The notes beneath the pieces were generated by a model that saw nothing but the letters and a program-made list of their open reading frames with translations, searched no databases and was not told the DNA's origin. Below are positions 35,932 to 47,645 of a stretch of DNA of 64,000 nt, piece by piece. The first letter of the stretch is position 1. Every line of letters starts with the position of its first letter. Position numbers and translations under genes: made by a program. Origin of the DNA: Triops longicaudatus (taxonomy: Eukaryota > Arthropoda > Branchiopoda > Notostraca > Triopsidae); NCBI GenBank assembly GCA_022885665.1, contig JAGQDJ010000282.1:1-64000 (forward strand), in the 5' to 3' direction.

Positions 35932-37690
35932 AGTTTAAATTGTTTTCACTTTCTATATTTCCACATCTAGGGATTACTAAAGACAAAATTTGCAGTACCC
36001 ATTAGCCGGATGACAACAGTGGTTCAAGTTCGTAAAAGTCGTACACGAAGTAAACAAACGACCTGATTGGCTTGCCTTCCAAGTTACTATATAGGTCATC
36101 TAGTGGTAACAATAGTGCAAATTCGGCCCCCTTTGAGTGATTTTGTGCCCCGTTAGATGGCATAGTTGCGACTTAAAACAGACCAACAACTGGCCAACTC
36201 CATGATTCTGGGCCAAAATCTCGTTTAAATTTTTTGGCAAAACGCCGTTTGGGAATCACAGTTAGGCATTTAACCAATCAGACGATGTCGTCATATTGAA
36301 CCTATGGTAGCAGAACAAGAATCTCCATTAGGGTTGCCCGATTTTTTTTTTCTGAACCAAAAATGAGCAAAATGGTTTGTTTTTGAGGGCCTTCGATTAC
36401 GGAAATTTGGTTTGATTATATACGTAAAACCGGCATAAATAGCTCGTAATAATGCGTCTTTAGATCAGTATATCAAGACGGGCCAGTTTTCTGGCACGGC
36501 TTAATTCCGTTCCTATGCTAGCTTTAGTTCGAGCTCAGTTCCGTTCCTCTGGCTGCGAACAAATTTTGGCAAAGGAACGGAACACATGCCGTTCAGGAAA
36601 TGTGACCTAATACAGAGCACTTCTTTGAACATTACTCGTTCGTAGCCCGCATGCATATAGCCGAAATCCAACCCGTCCTGGACAGGAAAGGGAAATTAGA
36701 ATGGAGAAAGTCCTTGCTGCGTTGCACGTTTATTGCTAATAAACACGAAATGAAAAAAATCGCTGATTCATCCGTCCAAAAAACAAGCGTGTTCTTTGTT
36801 TAAAAAATAAATGAATTATGAAAATCGTCTAAATAAGAATTGTCACGTGTAATTGATATTTCATGTTAAAATACGAATTAAAATTATTAACTTTCCTGGG
36901 ACAAACAAGTACTTTTTTTCTGGTCAGTGGTTACTTTCCTTTCGCTTTGACGGTCAGTTTGGTTTGCTGGGCCGAAAAAAATCTGCAACTCTGATTTTCA
37001 TCGTAAATCAAAATAGTCAACAGCGTGAAAACCCGTAGGTTGCAAACTTCAAGCGCGAACTCCAAGCCATCCGTAAAAGAAGGTACAGTGGACTACACTT
37101 AAATTAAATTCGGATAAGACGAAATTCTATTTAAGTAGAACCAAAGCTTATGGTCCTGTTTAGGGAAATTAAGCAACTGCAAGCTCTAATAAGACGAATT
37201 TCCGCTTAAGAAAAAATCGTTAACCATGTCCCGAGCCCTTCTTCTTAAGCGGAGAGCACTTTATTGTGAATTTAATCGTACCGATACGTTGTGGCTTTGC
37301 GTACGTAACATAACGTGAAACTTAAGTAGTTTCTTAACTAGCGTAGTTTTCCTCTAATTTTGCACCCGCAAGATGGATTCAGAAGAATTCGTCCAATCGT
37401 CGTAGTGGAAAATCATAAGATTTGTAGGACATACAAACACACATACACGCACATACATAAATACTAGTCAGGATGTTCCCATAGTCTATGAATATTGAAC
37501 CTCGTATATAATGTTACCCTGTCAAATTATGAACGTGGGAGCGATATTTTGTAGAATTTTGCAATTGGTTCTTAAGAAGTTTCTAAGCCAGGACTATTTC
37601 TCTGTCACTTGTCATTAGGGCCATATATAGGAACTACAGTTCTGCAGTTTCTATAAGGTGTTTACGTTAAATGCAAGTCGTTTATACTAG
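35932..37690. other. intergenic, no gene seen
   Basis: Upstream region of PYROXD1. Around 36490-36600 there are short repeats of GTTCCGTTCCT and its complement GGAACGGAAC. At 37086-37280 there is a degenerate pogo-like sequence starting TACAGTGGACTACACTTAAA, with later CTTAAGCGGA. No exon recognised. Confidence 0.45.
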
Positions 37691-37827
37691 CAGGCCCGTA
37701 GCCAGGATTTCGGTTCGTGGGGGGGATGTGCAATTTTATTTGACATTTAGATTTCGTCCATGTTCAACATTATAAAATAGAAACTTCGTGGAAGGATAGC
37801 ACCTTAACCCTCCATTGCTATGGGCTT
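37691..37827 (+). mobile_element. hAT-like MITE, copy 3
   Basis: 137 bp from CAGGCCCGTAGCCAGGATTT to GCTATGGGCTTG, the imperfect inverted repeat of its start. Contains the family core (TTCGTCCATGTTCAACATT). No convincing target duplication (TATACTAG / TTATTGGC). Lies 113 bp beyond the FkbM-type methyltransferase stop. Confidence 0.7.
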
Positions 37828-37939
37828 GTTATTGGCCAGGGTATTAGAAACACGGTTGAAGAACACGGGTTTCCTTTGTCATGCATTTATTAGCTATTGG
37901 GTACACAAAGTCTTAAATTATGGAACCCAAGCACAACAT

Positions 37940-39091
37940 TCAACCTTTCACAAAGACATAATCAGCTACGAACATTTGGTCAGTGATGGTTTCCGCAACT
38001 CGGTAATTTCTCGTTTCCATAAACTTCTTCAAGGCATTCGGTTGCTCTGGGTCAGAATTAAGCCCATACTCCACCGTTAAAGTCTAAAGGTAACATTTAG
38101 TCCTCCAAGTTACAGACAAATACATGGTTTACTACTTTTATGTCAAGTTTTTCCAAGGGTGTCGACCGTAAAATGTCCAATTCGGCACCCTCTACATCCA
38201 AACTGAAGTAGTCAATGTGTTTCTTTTCCAACTTTAGAGCTAAAAGTATGGAGTACAGGGGGAAGCACTGTACTTCGACTGTAGCGTAGTGCGACTTCGG
38301 ATCTTCGTCAGTCACGGCTTTGCTTAACACGTGTTGAGACCGGAAACGTAACTTTACATACAAATTTGCCAGTTTGATAGGATCACACATAAAAACGCAA
38401 TTAAGCACATGATTTAGAAAATACTTTTTGCGGGAAAGGTGTGGAGCTCAGTCCAGCTGGGATGACCCAAGCGTGGCGCTTCTTAGTCAGAATTTTTCGC
38501 CATTGTCTAGGTATAGGCTCAATCAAAATACCTTCCCAGTTTAGGAATCTTTCCAAGTACAAAGAGTTGGAGTATAGTTCCCCATCAAAAGCTCCAGATT
38601 CGATGTAAAACCCTTGTGTCTTATTCAAGAATTGGTGAATGCAAACTTTGAGACATTGATACTTTATTAGGTTACTTTATTGTTTAGTATTCTCAGTATC
38701 CGTTGCGTTTGGCCTCCCTGTGAATTAAAGTGTACATGAGGATTAAGGAGCTGCAACTTTTCTGTACTCGGTGGATAGACGAATTGCGTACGGATGATGT
38801 GTACCAGGCATTCGTCGTCTTGAGATATTTCCACGGTATTGATATACTCTATGATATTTGTATACTATTATCATGTCTCGTAGGAGTTCTAAAAATGTGA
38901 AAAAACTGACCTAAGGTACAGTTCACACTGTCGGCTCCATACCGGACTGCGCGGTTTACCGTTGGTGGAGAATGTGAAGGCAAAAATGGCTTTGAAGAGG
39001 TTAAAGGTAAGCGAGGTGACACGTACAAGAAAAAGCTCACTACACCAGCCACTCCGAGGGCCAGATACAAAGATGTTTTAAATTGACGCAT
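37940..39091 (-). CDS. FkbM-family methyltransferase-like membrane protein (Star-type)
   Basis: 302-residue type II membrane protein with a FkbM methyltransferase fold, of the expanded arthropod group that includes Drosophila Star. Exons: 39091-38911, 38848-38676, 38619-38425, 38351-38136, 38083-37940. Residues 9-25 are one transmembrane segment (LYLALGVAGVVSFFLYV), preceded by a short basic N terminus. After a stalk comes GGQTQRILRILNNK, then the SAM-binding-type motif GFYIESGAFDGE, LIEPIPRQW, and DYFSLDVEGAELDIL, then LTVEYGLNSD near the C terminus. The 73-nt intron 38424-38352 was placed to remove a frame break and gives the expected FPQK-LRFR alignment. Whether it methylates anything, or acts as a trafficking chaperone like Star, cannot be told from sequence. 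Confidence 0.88.
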
Positions 39092-39265
39092 TTGCTAATA
39101 ATGGCGTAGTGTTGCTTTAGAGCACAATCTAACTGTCTCTCGTTGTCTAAAAAGTTCACTGTCCTGTAGCAATTGAAAAAAAAAATATAAAAGAGAACAG
39201 TGATGAGCAAACTTAACACTGTAGTATTTTCTTTGCCCTATCTCTTCCACAAATGACTGCTGCTA

Positions 39266-39441
39266 CAGTGGAACCCGCTTAAATACAAGGGCCCGGGATC
39301 GACCAGCCGGCTTGTCCGTAAGCGGGCATCGGATTTATCCGAGGTAACATTTCGAGGTGATTATTGAAAAGAGACTTGAGTTTAGCTTTCAGTTAGGGGG
39401 GTCTTGTCGCTCTCCGAGTTGCACTTATATTGGTTCGACTG
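39266..39441. mobile_element. pogo/Tigger-like MITE, short copy
   Basis: 176 bp flanked by TA on both sides. The left end CAGTGGAACCCGCTTA matches the right end of the 878-bp copy at 32251 when inverted; the right end reverse complement is CAGTCGAACC. The interior shares GACCAGCCGGCTT and TATCCGAGGTAA with the other copies. Confidence 0.7.
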
Positions 39442-41170
39442 TATTCATAAAGCCCGTTTGTTCTTCCAATTGACAGCGGACTATAAATATTAACGATGTA
39501 AGTGTTGTTGATGTACGTACAACTCCAATTTTGTTTGGCATTCTTGTTTTATGAGTTATCTGCTACGTCACTCACGAAATAGTTTTTATTAGGCAAGACA
39601 GATGCTCTTTTTGTAAAAGAAAAATGCAGGATACTACCACATCTGTTTTGAAAAAATTGCAGCCAACTTTCCTGGAACATAATCATTTTATGGCTAGACT
39701 TACTGAAAGAAACGGAAAGTGCTTGCACTGTACTGTTTCGTAAGGATAGTATTGTATGTCTTCATAAAAAAAAAAACGTCCTCCAACCATATGTACGCTC
39801 GCAATTATTGTGGTTGTAGCTTTTGTTGTGTTTTTTTTATTTTATGTTCCCTATTTTTGCAACGACGAAAAACTAATGAATCTACAATAGCGCCGTGTTC
39901 ATACGGGATTAGCTTTGCTCAATTTTTGTTTACGGTGTGCCAAAGCTTTGGTTTTACTTGTTCTCTAACTTCTGTTTTAAACGAAATGGAAATTTCTTCC
40001 GTGGTGTGACAGGCATCTCCACTGATATTAACAAATAGCTTTGTTTTTAGTTATAACGGATTGAACATGCACGTTTCAGTCGACATTAAAAATCTTTGTG
40101 ATCGATATAACTGAGTAAAACATTAAAAAAATATGACAATCAAGTACATATGTTTTGGAACTGTGAAAAAGTCAGACGCTTAATGAATATCAGGAATTCC
40201 AAATGGGGAAACTTTCGTCAGAAGAGTACAGCGTGCATGGAAAACAATACGAATAATAAAATAAACTGAATCTAAGACACAATTTTGTAAGAAACGGGTT
40301 CTACTAATTCGGTTGTATTGTACTTAGCAAAGCAAAGCTTACGTATTGAGCCACAGGGGTTTAATCATGCCTCTCGAGACTGCTTAACATTCATTAGGCA
40401 CAATAGGAGCTTCCAACGAATCGCTGTTGAAGTGAAAGGCAATTCATCTACATTTTATATGCATTAGTAATCTACACCATATAATTTTGAGTTTCGCGCC
40501 TTTCACCTCGTAAGAGACTGGTTCAAGCCTTTCAACACTTAATCCAGGTTAATCAGCCTCAGGAGGTTCAAGTAGACTTCTGTGGTTTGCTGTGTAAACT
40601 TTTTTTTTGCTCAGTATAGTACTGCACAATTTAAGTATCGAGAAATTAAGTAAAAATACTTTCTGTGTGTAGAGTAAAGGTTGAAGGATTATCCAGCCAA
40701 AGATACGCTACAAATTCACTGTAATGTAAAAACGTAGAAAAACATTGCGGTTTCCCTAAACATTTACTAGTAAACTAGCCATAATACATTGAAAAAAAGT
40801 TTGCCACTTTTTTGTAATTTCCTTAAATAATAATGTTGAAATTTTAATTTCTTAAAAATAATTTCAACTTACACTTTTTTCGATATATTACTATCGATTT
40901 GAAATTACGATCACTGACCAAGGGGATAAACGCGTTTCACTACCTAGATTTCGAAGATTACTTATCGTAGACGCAAGCTTCTTCCTTTTTTTTTCTTGCA
41001 AGCAAGCAAAGTTATAAGCTGCTGTCAAGCGTGCAGTTCAGCTATAACATTTACGGTAGGCAATTTGTAGCACGCTCGGAGTCGCTGCTATATTCATAAG
41101 GAACGTCGCGTTTTGCGCGAAAAAGGGTTGAACTTACAGAAGTCATAGCCGTATTCCATAATTTGTAACT

Positions 41171-41187
41171 GCTAACCAATATCGACT
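41171..41187 (+). promoter_or_regulatory. conserved upstream block of the secreted cysteine-rich family (gene A)
   Basis: CTAACCAATATCGAC sits 116 bp before the gene A ATG. The same block occurs 107 bp before the relic's ATG and 114 bp before that of gene C. A second shared block (GGGTTGAACT) lies about 45-55 bp further upstream in all three. Promoter or 5'UTR element by inference from spacing conservation. Confidence 0.5.
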
Positions 41188-41302
41188 CGCACGAAACTGC
41201 GTCGACTCATTCGCTGCGATTTACTCGTCAAGCGGCACGTTTATTTCGTCACTTAGTATGAAGCTATAGACGAAATTAGTAGTGATGAAAACTGTTCGTG
41301 CC

Positions 41303-42574
41303 ATGAATTTAACGTTTCTGACCTTGATTTTTATTGGTAAGTTCAAAAGAACCGATTAAGTCTTGAACTCTTTAAAAAAAAAATCTAAAAGTGTTTCAGC
41401 CATTCGGTAAATCAGAAAGTACATTGGGCATGTTTTACGTAACTCATGAAGCCTACTTTGGTTTGGTCACTTTTGGATACAATGTAACCCTTATCACTAC
41501 GTTGAATCGTCCGCTGAATGGTAGGTTTATTTTTGGATTCTCATGCTATTCTTACAAAGTGGTTCAATTTACGTACTTTAGCTGGAAGTTTGTGCCGCAA
41601 ACGTTGCACTGAAGTACCAACGTGTATGGCCTATCAGGTTAGAGAATTCTCTAACTATAGCGACTGTACTTTATTCCGGGAAAATTTTTGCACTGGTGCA
41701 GTACTAATAAATATTACGGATGGCGTGAAGCCAACGTTTAGTCGCATATGGGAAAAAATGAACGGCGGTCTGTCGGCAACGTCATGCATTTCAATGCAAC
41801 CTGTGAATATGCCGACTAGCAATACAGCTTCTGTTATTGCTAGTCCGTTCAACGACACTCTCCCAGCCAACTTCACAGAACCCTACGCTCCCAAACTTTG
41901 CGTGGATTATCATTTGAAAAATTTCGCTTACAGTATGTGCATTAATAATATAATACCCTGAATGCCTTTAATTTTCTCTTCACGATATTGGTGTTTCAGA
42001 TGGAGAATTAGTTCCTGTATGGCCCTGGGGTTACAAAAATGGCTCAATCAAAGTTAGATGCTACGGTGCACAAACCGCTATTTTTACGATTGCGGATGAC
42101 ACGAACAATGACAGAGAGTGCTTCTTTTGGGTTCTAGATAAGACGATATTGATGAAACCAAACGCGAGTCAAATTGAACAGTACAGCAGCACTATAAATT
42201 TTACATTGCTCTCGTACCTTGTAAACTTGCCTCCTATACCAACCAGAGTCAGGAAACTTACATTTAAATTAATTTGTTGCTGTGGATTGTTCGGTTGGAA
42301 AGAATACCAGGAAACGTACGCAACCTTTAACATATCGAACAGTGGTTCGTTACAACTTGGTAATTATCAGGGAGAACTCGGCGACGGATTCACTTCCACA
42401 GGCACATTCTTTCCTTTTTCTGCTTCTGGATATTGTGGAAACTTTTGGAAATTTAGCAATAGCAATTCATGTGACCAGAAAACTTACTTAATCCGCCATC
42501 AATCGTTTTTTGAGTGGCACACCTTACGCTGGAACGGTAGGCTTTGCACGAAAGCTAAAATGCTATTTGAGTAA
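41303..42574 (+). CDS. secreted cysteine-rich protein with PAN/apple-like segment, gene A
   Basis: I do not recognise the full-length family. The protein has 362 residues. Exons: 41303-41336, 41392-41520, 41582-41932, 42000-42574 (phase 1 at all three introns). Signal peptide MNLTFLTLIFIG; an in-frame ATG at 41285 would add six residues, but the paralogue starts at the equivalent of 41303. Exon 3 has a PAN/apple-like Cys pattern (SLCRKRCTEVPTCMAYQ, then NYSDCTLFRENFC). Exon 4 opens with GELVPVWPWGYKNGS and carries CYG, CCCG and SGYCGNFWKF. Several NxT/S glycosylation sites suggest an extracellular glycoprotein. A tandem paralogue (gene C) and a decayed copy follow. PAN assignment is by eye only. 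Confidence 0.85.
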
Positions 42575-42735
42575 TAAGCAAAGAAAGTGAAACGTAGTAA
42601 AACGTAGTAGCACTGCCATCAGGAATAATCAATTTCTCTTTGTAATTTTGCTACAGTGTGATGTGCGACCTCAGGATTACCGGTTGCCGTGGTCTTCTGA
42701 TTCCCTTTCCCCCGTATGTTCTTCTCTCGTGTGTT

Positions 42736-42918
42736 CCATGGTTGAAAGTGGTAAAGCAACAAAAACGTTATCGGTAAAAGTAAAAGAGACTTTTCGTTTA
42801 CAGTATCACTGTCTCAGCGATAAAGTAAGCGAAAGCGGCTTACAGCGATATAGTAAACGGAAACCCGCTTTTTACTTTTACCAGTAGCGGCTTAGTTTCT
42901 TACCGCTTTCAACCCTGG
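42736..42918. mobile_element. foldback MITE-like element
   Basis: 183 bp almost wholly palindromic. The left arm CCATGGTTGAAAGTGGTAA corresponds to the right arm TTACCGCTTTCAACCCTGG, and further in GGTAAAAGTAAAAG pairs with CTTTTTACTTTTACC and CGTTTAC with GTAAACG. No coding capacity. Confidence 0.6.
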
Positions 42919-43834
42919 TATGTTTCGCTCTTTTTTTTAGTTTTTCGTTCTTTCATCTCTACGTGTATCCAGAATATTGCACGAGGTTTGGTATTTTCTG
43001 AAAGGAATAGAGTTTGACACTTCTGTGATAAAATTCAGCGATAAAACAACGTTTCTTTTCGTCCATTCGTTGTCGCAATTTCGACGTTTCCGTATAACTA
43101 GTGTTGTGATAGTTTTCTTTGAAGTTATGCTACCTTATCTCATTTATATGTAGTTTTTACATAAATTTGTATTCACACAAGCGACAACTAATACAAAGCA
43201 CATGAAACCAGGGAAATTAGAGGTGAACGCCACCAAATTCAACAGCTGCTCAGTTCAAAACCTGAGGACAGTTTCCATCGACATATTCAATACCGTATTG
43301 CCGAGTTTATGTTATTTTGCTTTGATACCACGGCCGTTAAGCTTCCGTGAATCAGACTTGTACAGTACTTAACTTGGGTGGAAGCAAGTTTTTGCGTGAC
43401 GAAAAATTTTCACAAGGACCATTTACTTGTCATACATAATGCGTTGCTTCGTATCACTTTGGTAGCGAGTAGAGTTTCTAAAGAATTTTGATTTATTAGC
43501 GCAGGTCTATACCTGTTTGGATTGTATTGTAACTGTTGGACAAGGATTTATACCACGGTAATGACAACGGGAATTTTGTGGGTTCTGGGCTCCAGTTTTC
43601 ATTGCTCCGCAATGTGTGATCGTAGTCATAAACCTTATTAATTCTTTTTCGTTTAGCAAGTGAAGCTTACTAGCTGTTGTCATGCATGCGGCTCAGTGTA
43701 GTAAAATACTGTATAATGCCGGAAAAGTTATAGGATATCGGCAATCATTGCAGTTCTCGGAATCGAGGCATGCTTTTCGGTCGAAGCAGGGCTGAACTCG
43801 ACACGTAATAGTTAGCAATGTCCGCAGCTTAATA

Positions 43835-43856
43835 CCTAACCAAATATCGATAATCG
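43835..43856 (+). promoter_or_regulatory. conserved upstream block of the decayed family copy
   Basis: CCTAACCAAATATCGATAA, equivalent to the block at 41171, located 107 bp before the relic's ATG. GTCGAAGCAGGGCTGAACT at 43780 matches GATCGAAGCGGGGTTGAACT at 45601. Confidence 0.5.
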
Positions 43857-43962
43857 TGGTTATGCTTATAGAGAAAGTTAAAATATTTCGTCCAGCGATG
43901 TTGAAATTTGACTCGATTAGAAACTCTAGACAAAGTCCGTACTGGTCAGATCAAATATATCA

Positions 43963-44193
43963 ATGAGACCAGCGTTACACATCTTACTTTTCCTTAGTAA
44001 GACTTGAATAATTTTTTTAATCTTTCACCTCAGCGTACACTACCTGTGAAAAACTTTCCAGCCTTCTAGCAAATCGGAAAGTACCGCCGGATTACTCAAC
44101 GTAACTCGTGATGCTTACAATAGCTCAATCACGTTTGAAAATAAAATACAGTACAACACGCTTATTGGAAGTCACCAGACAGTCACTACTTAA
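43963..44193 (+). pseudogene. decayed third copy of the secreted cysteine-rich family
   Basis: Exon 1 (43963-43996) has exactly the same 34-nt length and phase 1 donor (A|GTAAGA) as genes A and C and encodes a plausible signal peptide (MRPALHILLFL). The exon 2 equivalent (from 44054) keeps the family reading FQPSSKSESTAGLLNVTRDAY. Its acceptor AG has become AA, the intron-2 donor is not evident, and the frame runs into TAA at 44191. I find no exons 3 or 4 before gene C. I read it as a truncated tandem duplicate. Confidence 0.75.
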
Positions 44194-45783
44194 ATGTGCG
44201 GAGTATTCAAAAATACAGAGTTGCCTATATAGCATGATTAAACTTAAGAAAGGAAGGAGTCAAAGAGTAAACTATACTGTCCAGTATTTGTAGTTAAATT
44301 AGTCAAATCTTTAAAATTCTTTTTTTTTAGAAAAATCCATAATTGAACGCTGTTCTGCATTCTTGTTTCTTGCATTCTATATGTTTTAAAGTCGTAAAGC
44401 TGTTCATATGCTAAACAGCCCGTGTTGTCTATAAATCGAAGAGCGATATGAATTGCCTGAAAACCTCTATTTGACTCAGGCGGAAACGTTGAGCAACTGA
44501 ACCCTGTGTCTCATTTTTTTTTTCTCTCTAAGAGAGTCAGCACATCCACTCGCTGAGCTAGAGAAAAACTTCGTGTTCTTTCTTATGGAAATGTTTGGCT
44601 TTCTTCTTTAGCTCTGCTACTAAACGTAAACTAGGCAAATTAACTTAATTGGTAAATCGTCAAAGGGAAAGGGTAAAAGGTGCAGGTGTTACTTTATTTG
44701 GGGTGCAATGGCTTTCAAGCATTTCGTGGAATCTTGCGACTTTCTGGTGTCATAAATTATAGCCAAACATCCTTATTCATTTAGACAAAGTTAATCAGCA
44801 TTGCAACATATACAACGTGACTTAAAAAAAAATTCCAAAAACTCGGAATTATTCAATTATAAGTTATTCAATGAAACGGAGTAAGATTACGCTGAATTCA
44901 ATGGGCTTAAAAGGGAACCGTCAAATTTCCATTCAATTGTGCGGGTTATTCAAATAAGCTGTATTCCGTTAAGTGGATACCATAGTTAATAATAATAGTT
45001 AATATATTGTATCCCTCCATTGGAAGCGGTAAACTTAGTCTTCAATGTATTATAACATGACCAAAAAGTAACATGTTACTCAGCAGTTAGTGGCTCGTGT
45101 TTGTATTGCACTGAAAAAGGCTAGTTCTTCCTCCAGTGACGAGACACGTTGTTAGTATTCGGCAGTCAGTCATACGAAAGGTGAGCAATGCTCAGTTTCT
45201 TTCGGTGTGACCCCAAGCTCGCTGTAATTTTTACACCATTCAGTAGTCCCCAGCTCCAATAAAAATATAACCGATACGTTTTCCGCGCACAGGCAGAAGA
45301 AGTGAGAAAAAAAGTTTCACTGACTTTTTGTCTTCCGTGTAATGACAAGGTTTATCTTTATAGCTGACTGAATCGAATATCGATCTTAATTCTATCAAGG
45401 GACATTATAGCCTACTTATCTTTGCTCATCAAGAAAACTAGTCTTTATAACGTGCATAAAACTTAGAATGTCTTTTGTGTTTCACATGCGAAGCTTATAA
45501 CTACGGGCATACATGTAGGTCAAGACGTTTACGTTTTGCGACAGAATTTCCATCAGGGGATGGGAATTGTTACCACTCTGTGAAACAAACCTTGTTTATC
45601 GATCGAAGCGGGGTTGAACTTGCAAGAGTTATGGTCATGTTCAGCAGTTTATCGCTAAACTAATATCGACAAACATGATAACGCCTAATTTTAACGAATA
45701 TTCTGCCCAGTGGTGTCCAGATATACCTCATTTGCTTCGAAACTTTAGTCGGAGAGGGTAGTGGTGGGAAAGACATCTCCACG
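44194..45783. other. intergenic between relic and gene C
   Basis: No exon recognised. 44840-44990 contains TTATTCAA/TTGAATAA-type repeats. The last 180 bp carry the family's upstream blocks at 45601-45620 and 45653-45670. Confidence 0.45.
45653..45670 (+). promoter_or_regulatory. conserved upstream block of the secreted family, gene C
   Basis: CGCTAAACTAATATCGAC, 114 bp before the gene C ATG, matching the blocks at 41171 and 43835. Confidence 0.5.
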
Positions 45784-47048
45784 ATGAACTTAATCTTATT
45801 TGCTGTGTTGTATACGGGTAAGAGCTAGAAAAATGTTTAACTATTCGTTGAAAAAAGCATTTGGAGAAGCTTTTCAGGCATTTTGCAAACCAGAGACAAC
45901 CACCGGATTCTTTTATGTAACCCATCCAGCGTACAATGGCTCGGTTACGCTCGGAAATAATATAACCATAGTGAAAAAATTAAACTCGTCTTTGGAAACT
46001 GGCAAGCAACTCTTTTGTTCTTTTGTACATTCTTAAAGCCGAGTTTTAGGGAAGAGTTCATGTCGAAGAGATTGCACCCGGGACGTACAGTGTTTGGCTT
46101 ACCAGTTTGCAAGATTCACAAATTACACCGAATGCACGCTTTTCTCCGACAATATCTGTGCTAATGGGAGTTTATTTAGTATGAACGTGACCTCAGATTT
46201 CAAGGAAAGTCTCATATGGGAAAAAATTAATGGTACACAGCCAGCAATGTCTTGTTTGGAGAAGCAGTTGAAGAATTTGCCGCAACCCGACATCGCTGCT
46301 ATTTCTGCGACAGTCAATGATAGTTTACCAGCCGATTATCCAAAAAACTCTTCAGCTCCGCGGCATTGTAAGGATTACTTCGATCGAGGCTACAAATACG
46401 GTAGAAACAAGCCAATTTTCACATTTTCAAAATATTAAGTGTAATTTCATAATTATTATTGTTTTTGATACATGCATAGATGGAAACCTAGTACCTGTGT
46501 GGCCCTGGGGTTATGAGAATGGTTCCGTTACGGTCCAGTGCTACGGGGACTATACAGCATTTTTTGCCACTTATTATTTTGAGGTCTTTTTACAAAAATT
46601 ATATTCCGTTTGGGTTTTGGGTAAAAAGACGATCTGGCCATCGACACAGGTTGAATTTGATAATTACATAAGTTCGATTAATTTTACGTTGTTGTCGAAG
46701 ATGGTTAATGTAACTACTTCTACTCCCAGGGAAATTATGTTCAAAGTAACATGCAAGGTGTGCGAATTGGGTTTTCAATGTTGGCCAGAATATAAAGCTC
46801 TTTATTCAAACTTTAACATACTACCAAACGGTACATTGCAACTTGGAAATTTCACAGGAGATAAAGATGGCTTAGGTTCAAACGTTCAGTATGACTTTTC
46901 TGCTTCTGGATCTTGTGGTAAATTTTGGAAGCTATCATTGAATGATTCATGCTCTCAGAAAACTTATTTATTCCGTTTCCAGCAGTCTGGTGTAGGCTTA
47001 AAATGGGACAGCATGTATTGTACGAAAGCTATAATTATGTTTAAGTAG
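45784..47048 (+). CDS. secreted cysteine-rich protein with PAN/apple-like segment, gene C
   Basis: 361-residue tandem paralogue of gene A with the same four-exon plan: 45784-45817 (34 nt), 45870-46001 (132), 46050-46400 (351, equal to gene A) and 46480-47048 (569); all introns in phase 1. Signal peptide MNLILFAVLYT. Exon 3 reads SSCRRDCTRDVQCLAYQ, then NYTECTLFSDNIC, the PAN/apple-like pattern; exon 4 begins GNLVPVWPWGYENGS and ends with CTKAIIMFK. Intron 2 starts with GC (ACTG|GCAAGC) and ends in TTTTAG, a GC-AG intron, whereas gene A has GT at that site. Several N-glycosylation sequons are present. Function unknown; likely extracellular. Confidence 0.85.
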
Positions 47049-47124
47049 AACCCTCCATGGAATTTGGGCTTAAGTCATTGGCATTTCTAATTTTTTTTGC
47101 TACGGGATTCACAAACACGAAAAC

Positions 47125-47130
47125 AATAAA
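47125..47130 (+). terminator. polyadenylation signal AATAAA of gene C
   Basis: Canonical AATAAA 77 nt after the gene C stop codon. Confidence 0.65.
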
Positions 47131-47645
47131 TATAAACTGTTAATAAATTAAAAAAAGGATACAAAAGGATAGTATTTTAAACTATTTCATAGCCAGTAAG
47201 CTTGAAGCTTTAAATGATGTATCCGTTAACTGCAAACCCAAATCAGAATTTGCTAACGTTTGCTTACTTTAATTTGCCTGCTGTTCAGCATCGTCTAGTA
47301 TCTGTTTATTGCGTGTTTTTCGCGAATTTGGGGCTCAGCCCTAGAGCTTCGCCGTGGCAAGATTCAAGCCTAATTAAACGAAACAGTCAGGTTCCTAACC
47401 TGTTGCTTTGTCAAATCGTTAGTCTACGGCATTAGATGTTTCGACGTTTCTACTGTCAGTCAATGATAGAAATTGTAAATTATACATCAAACCTCTAAAA
47501 ATACCCTTGCACTGTAATCGAAGCACAGAAAATAAGTTGACTCTATAATTTTGCTTGTAATCGTTTTTGCACGAAAATACATTCAATCATGATTGCCACC
47601 TTCAAAGTTTTAAGCGTATTTATCCACTTTCTACTGTATACAAAG
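47131..47645. other. intergenic between convergent genes
   Basis: About 500 bp between gene C and the SLC6-type gene, presumably with both 3'UTR ends. No gene seen. Confidence 0.45.

Larger units (their letters stand above)
39092..41302. other. intergenic with a short pogo-like MITE
   Basis: Upstream of the FkbM gene and of the first secreted-family gene. Apart from the element at 39266-39441 I see no exon. A 96-codon + strand ORF at 39719-40009 has no family resemblance. Confidence 0.45.
42575..43962. other. intergenic, contains a foldback element
   Basis: Space between gene A and the relic. The foldback at 42736-42918 is described separately. The rest has no exon; the last 300 bp resemble the upstream regions of genes A and C. 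Confidence 0.45.

Noticed and set aside
38352..38424. Apparent frameshift in the FkbM-type gene, suggesting a pseudogene
   Set aside because: A 73-nt intron with GT...AG and matching phase 0 removes it and restores the expected family alignment.
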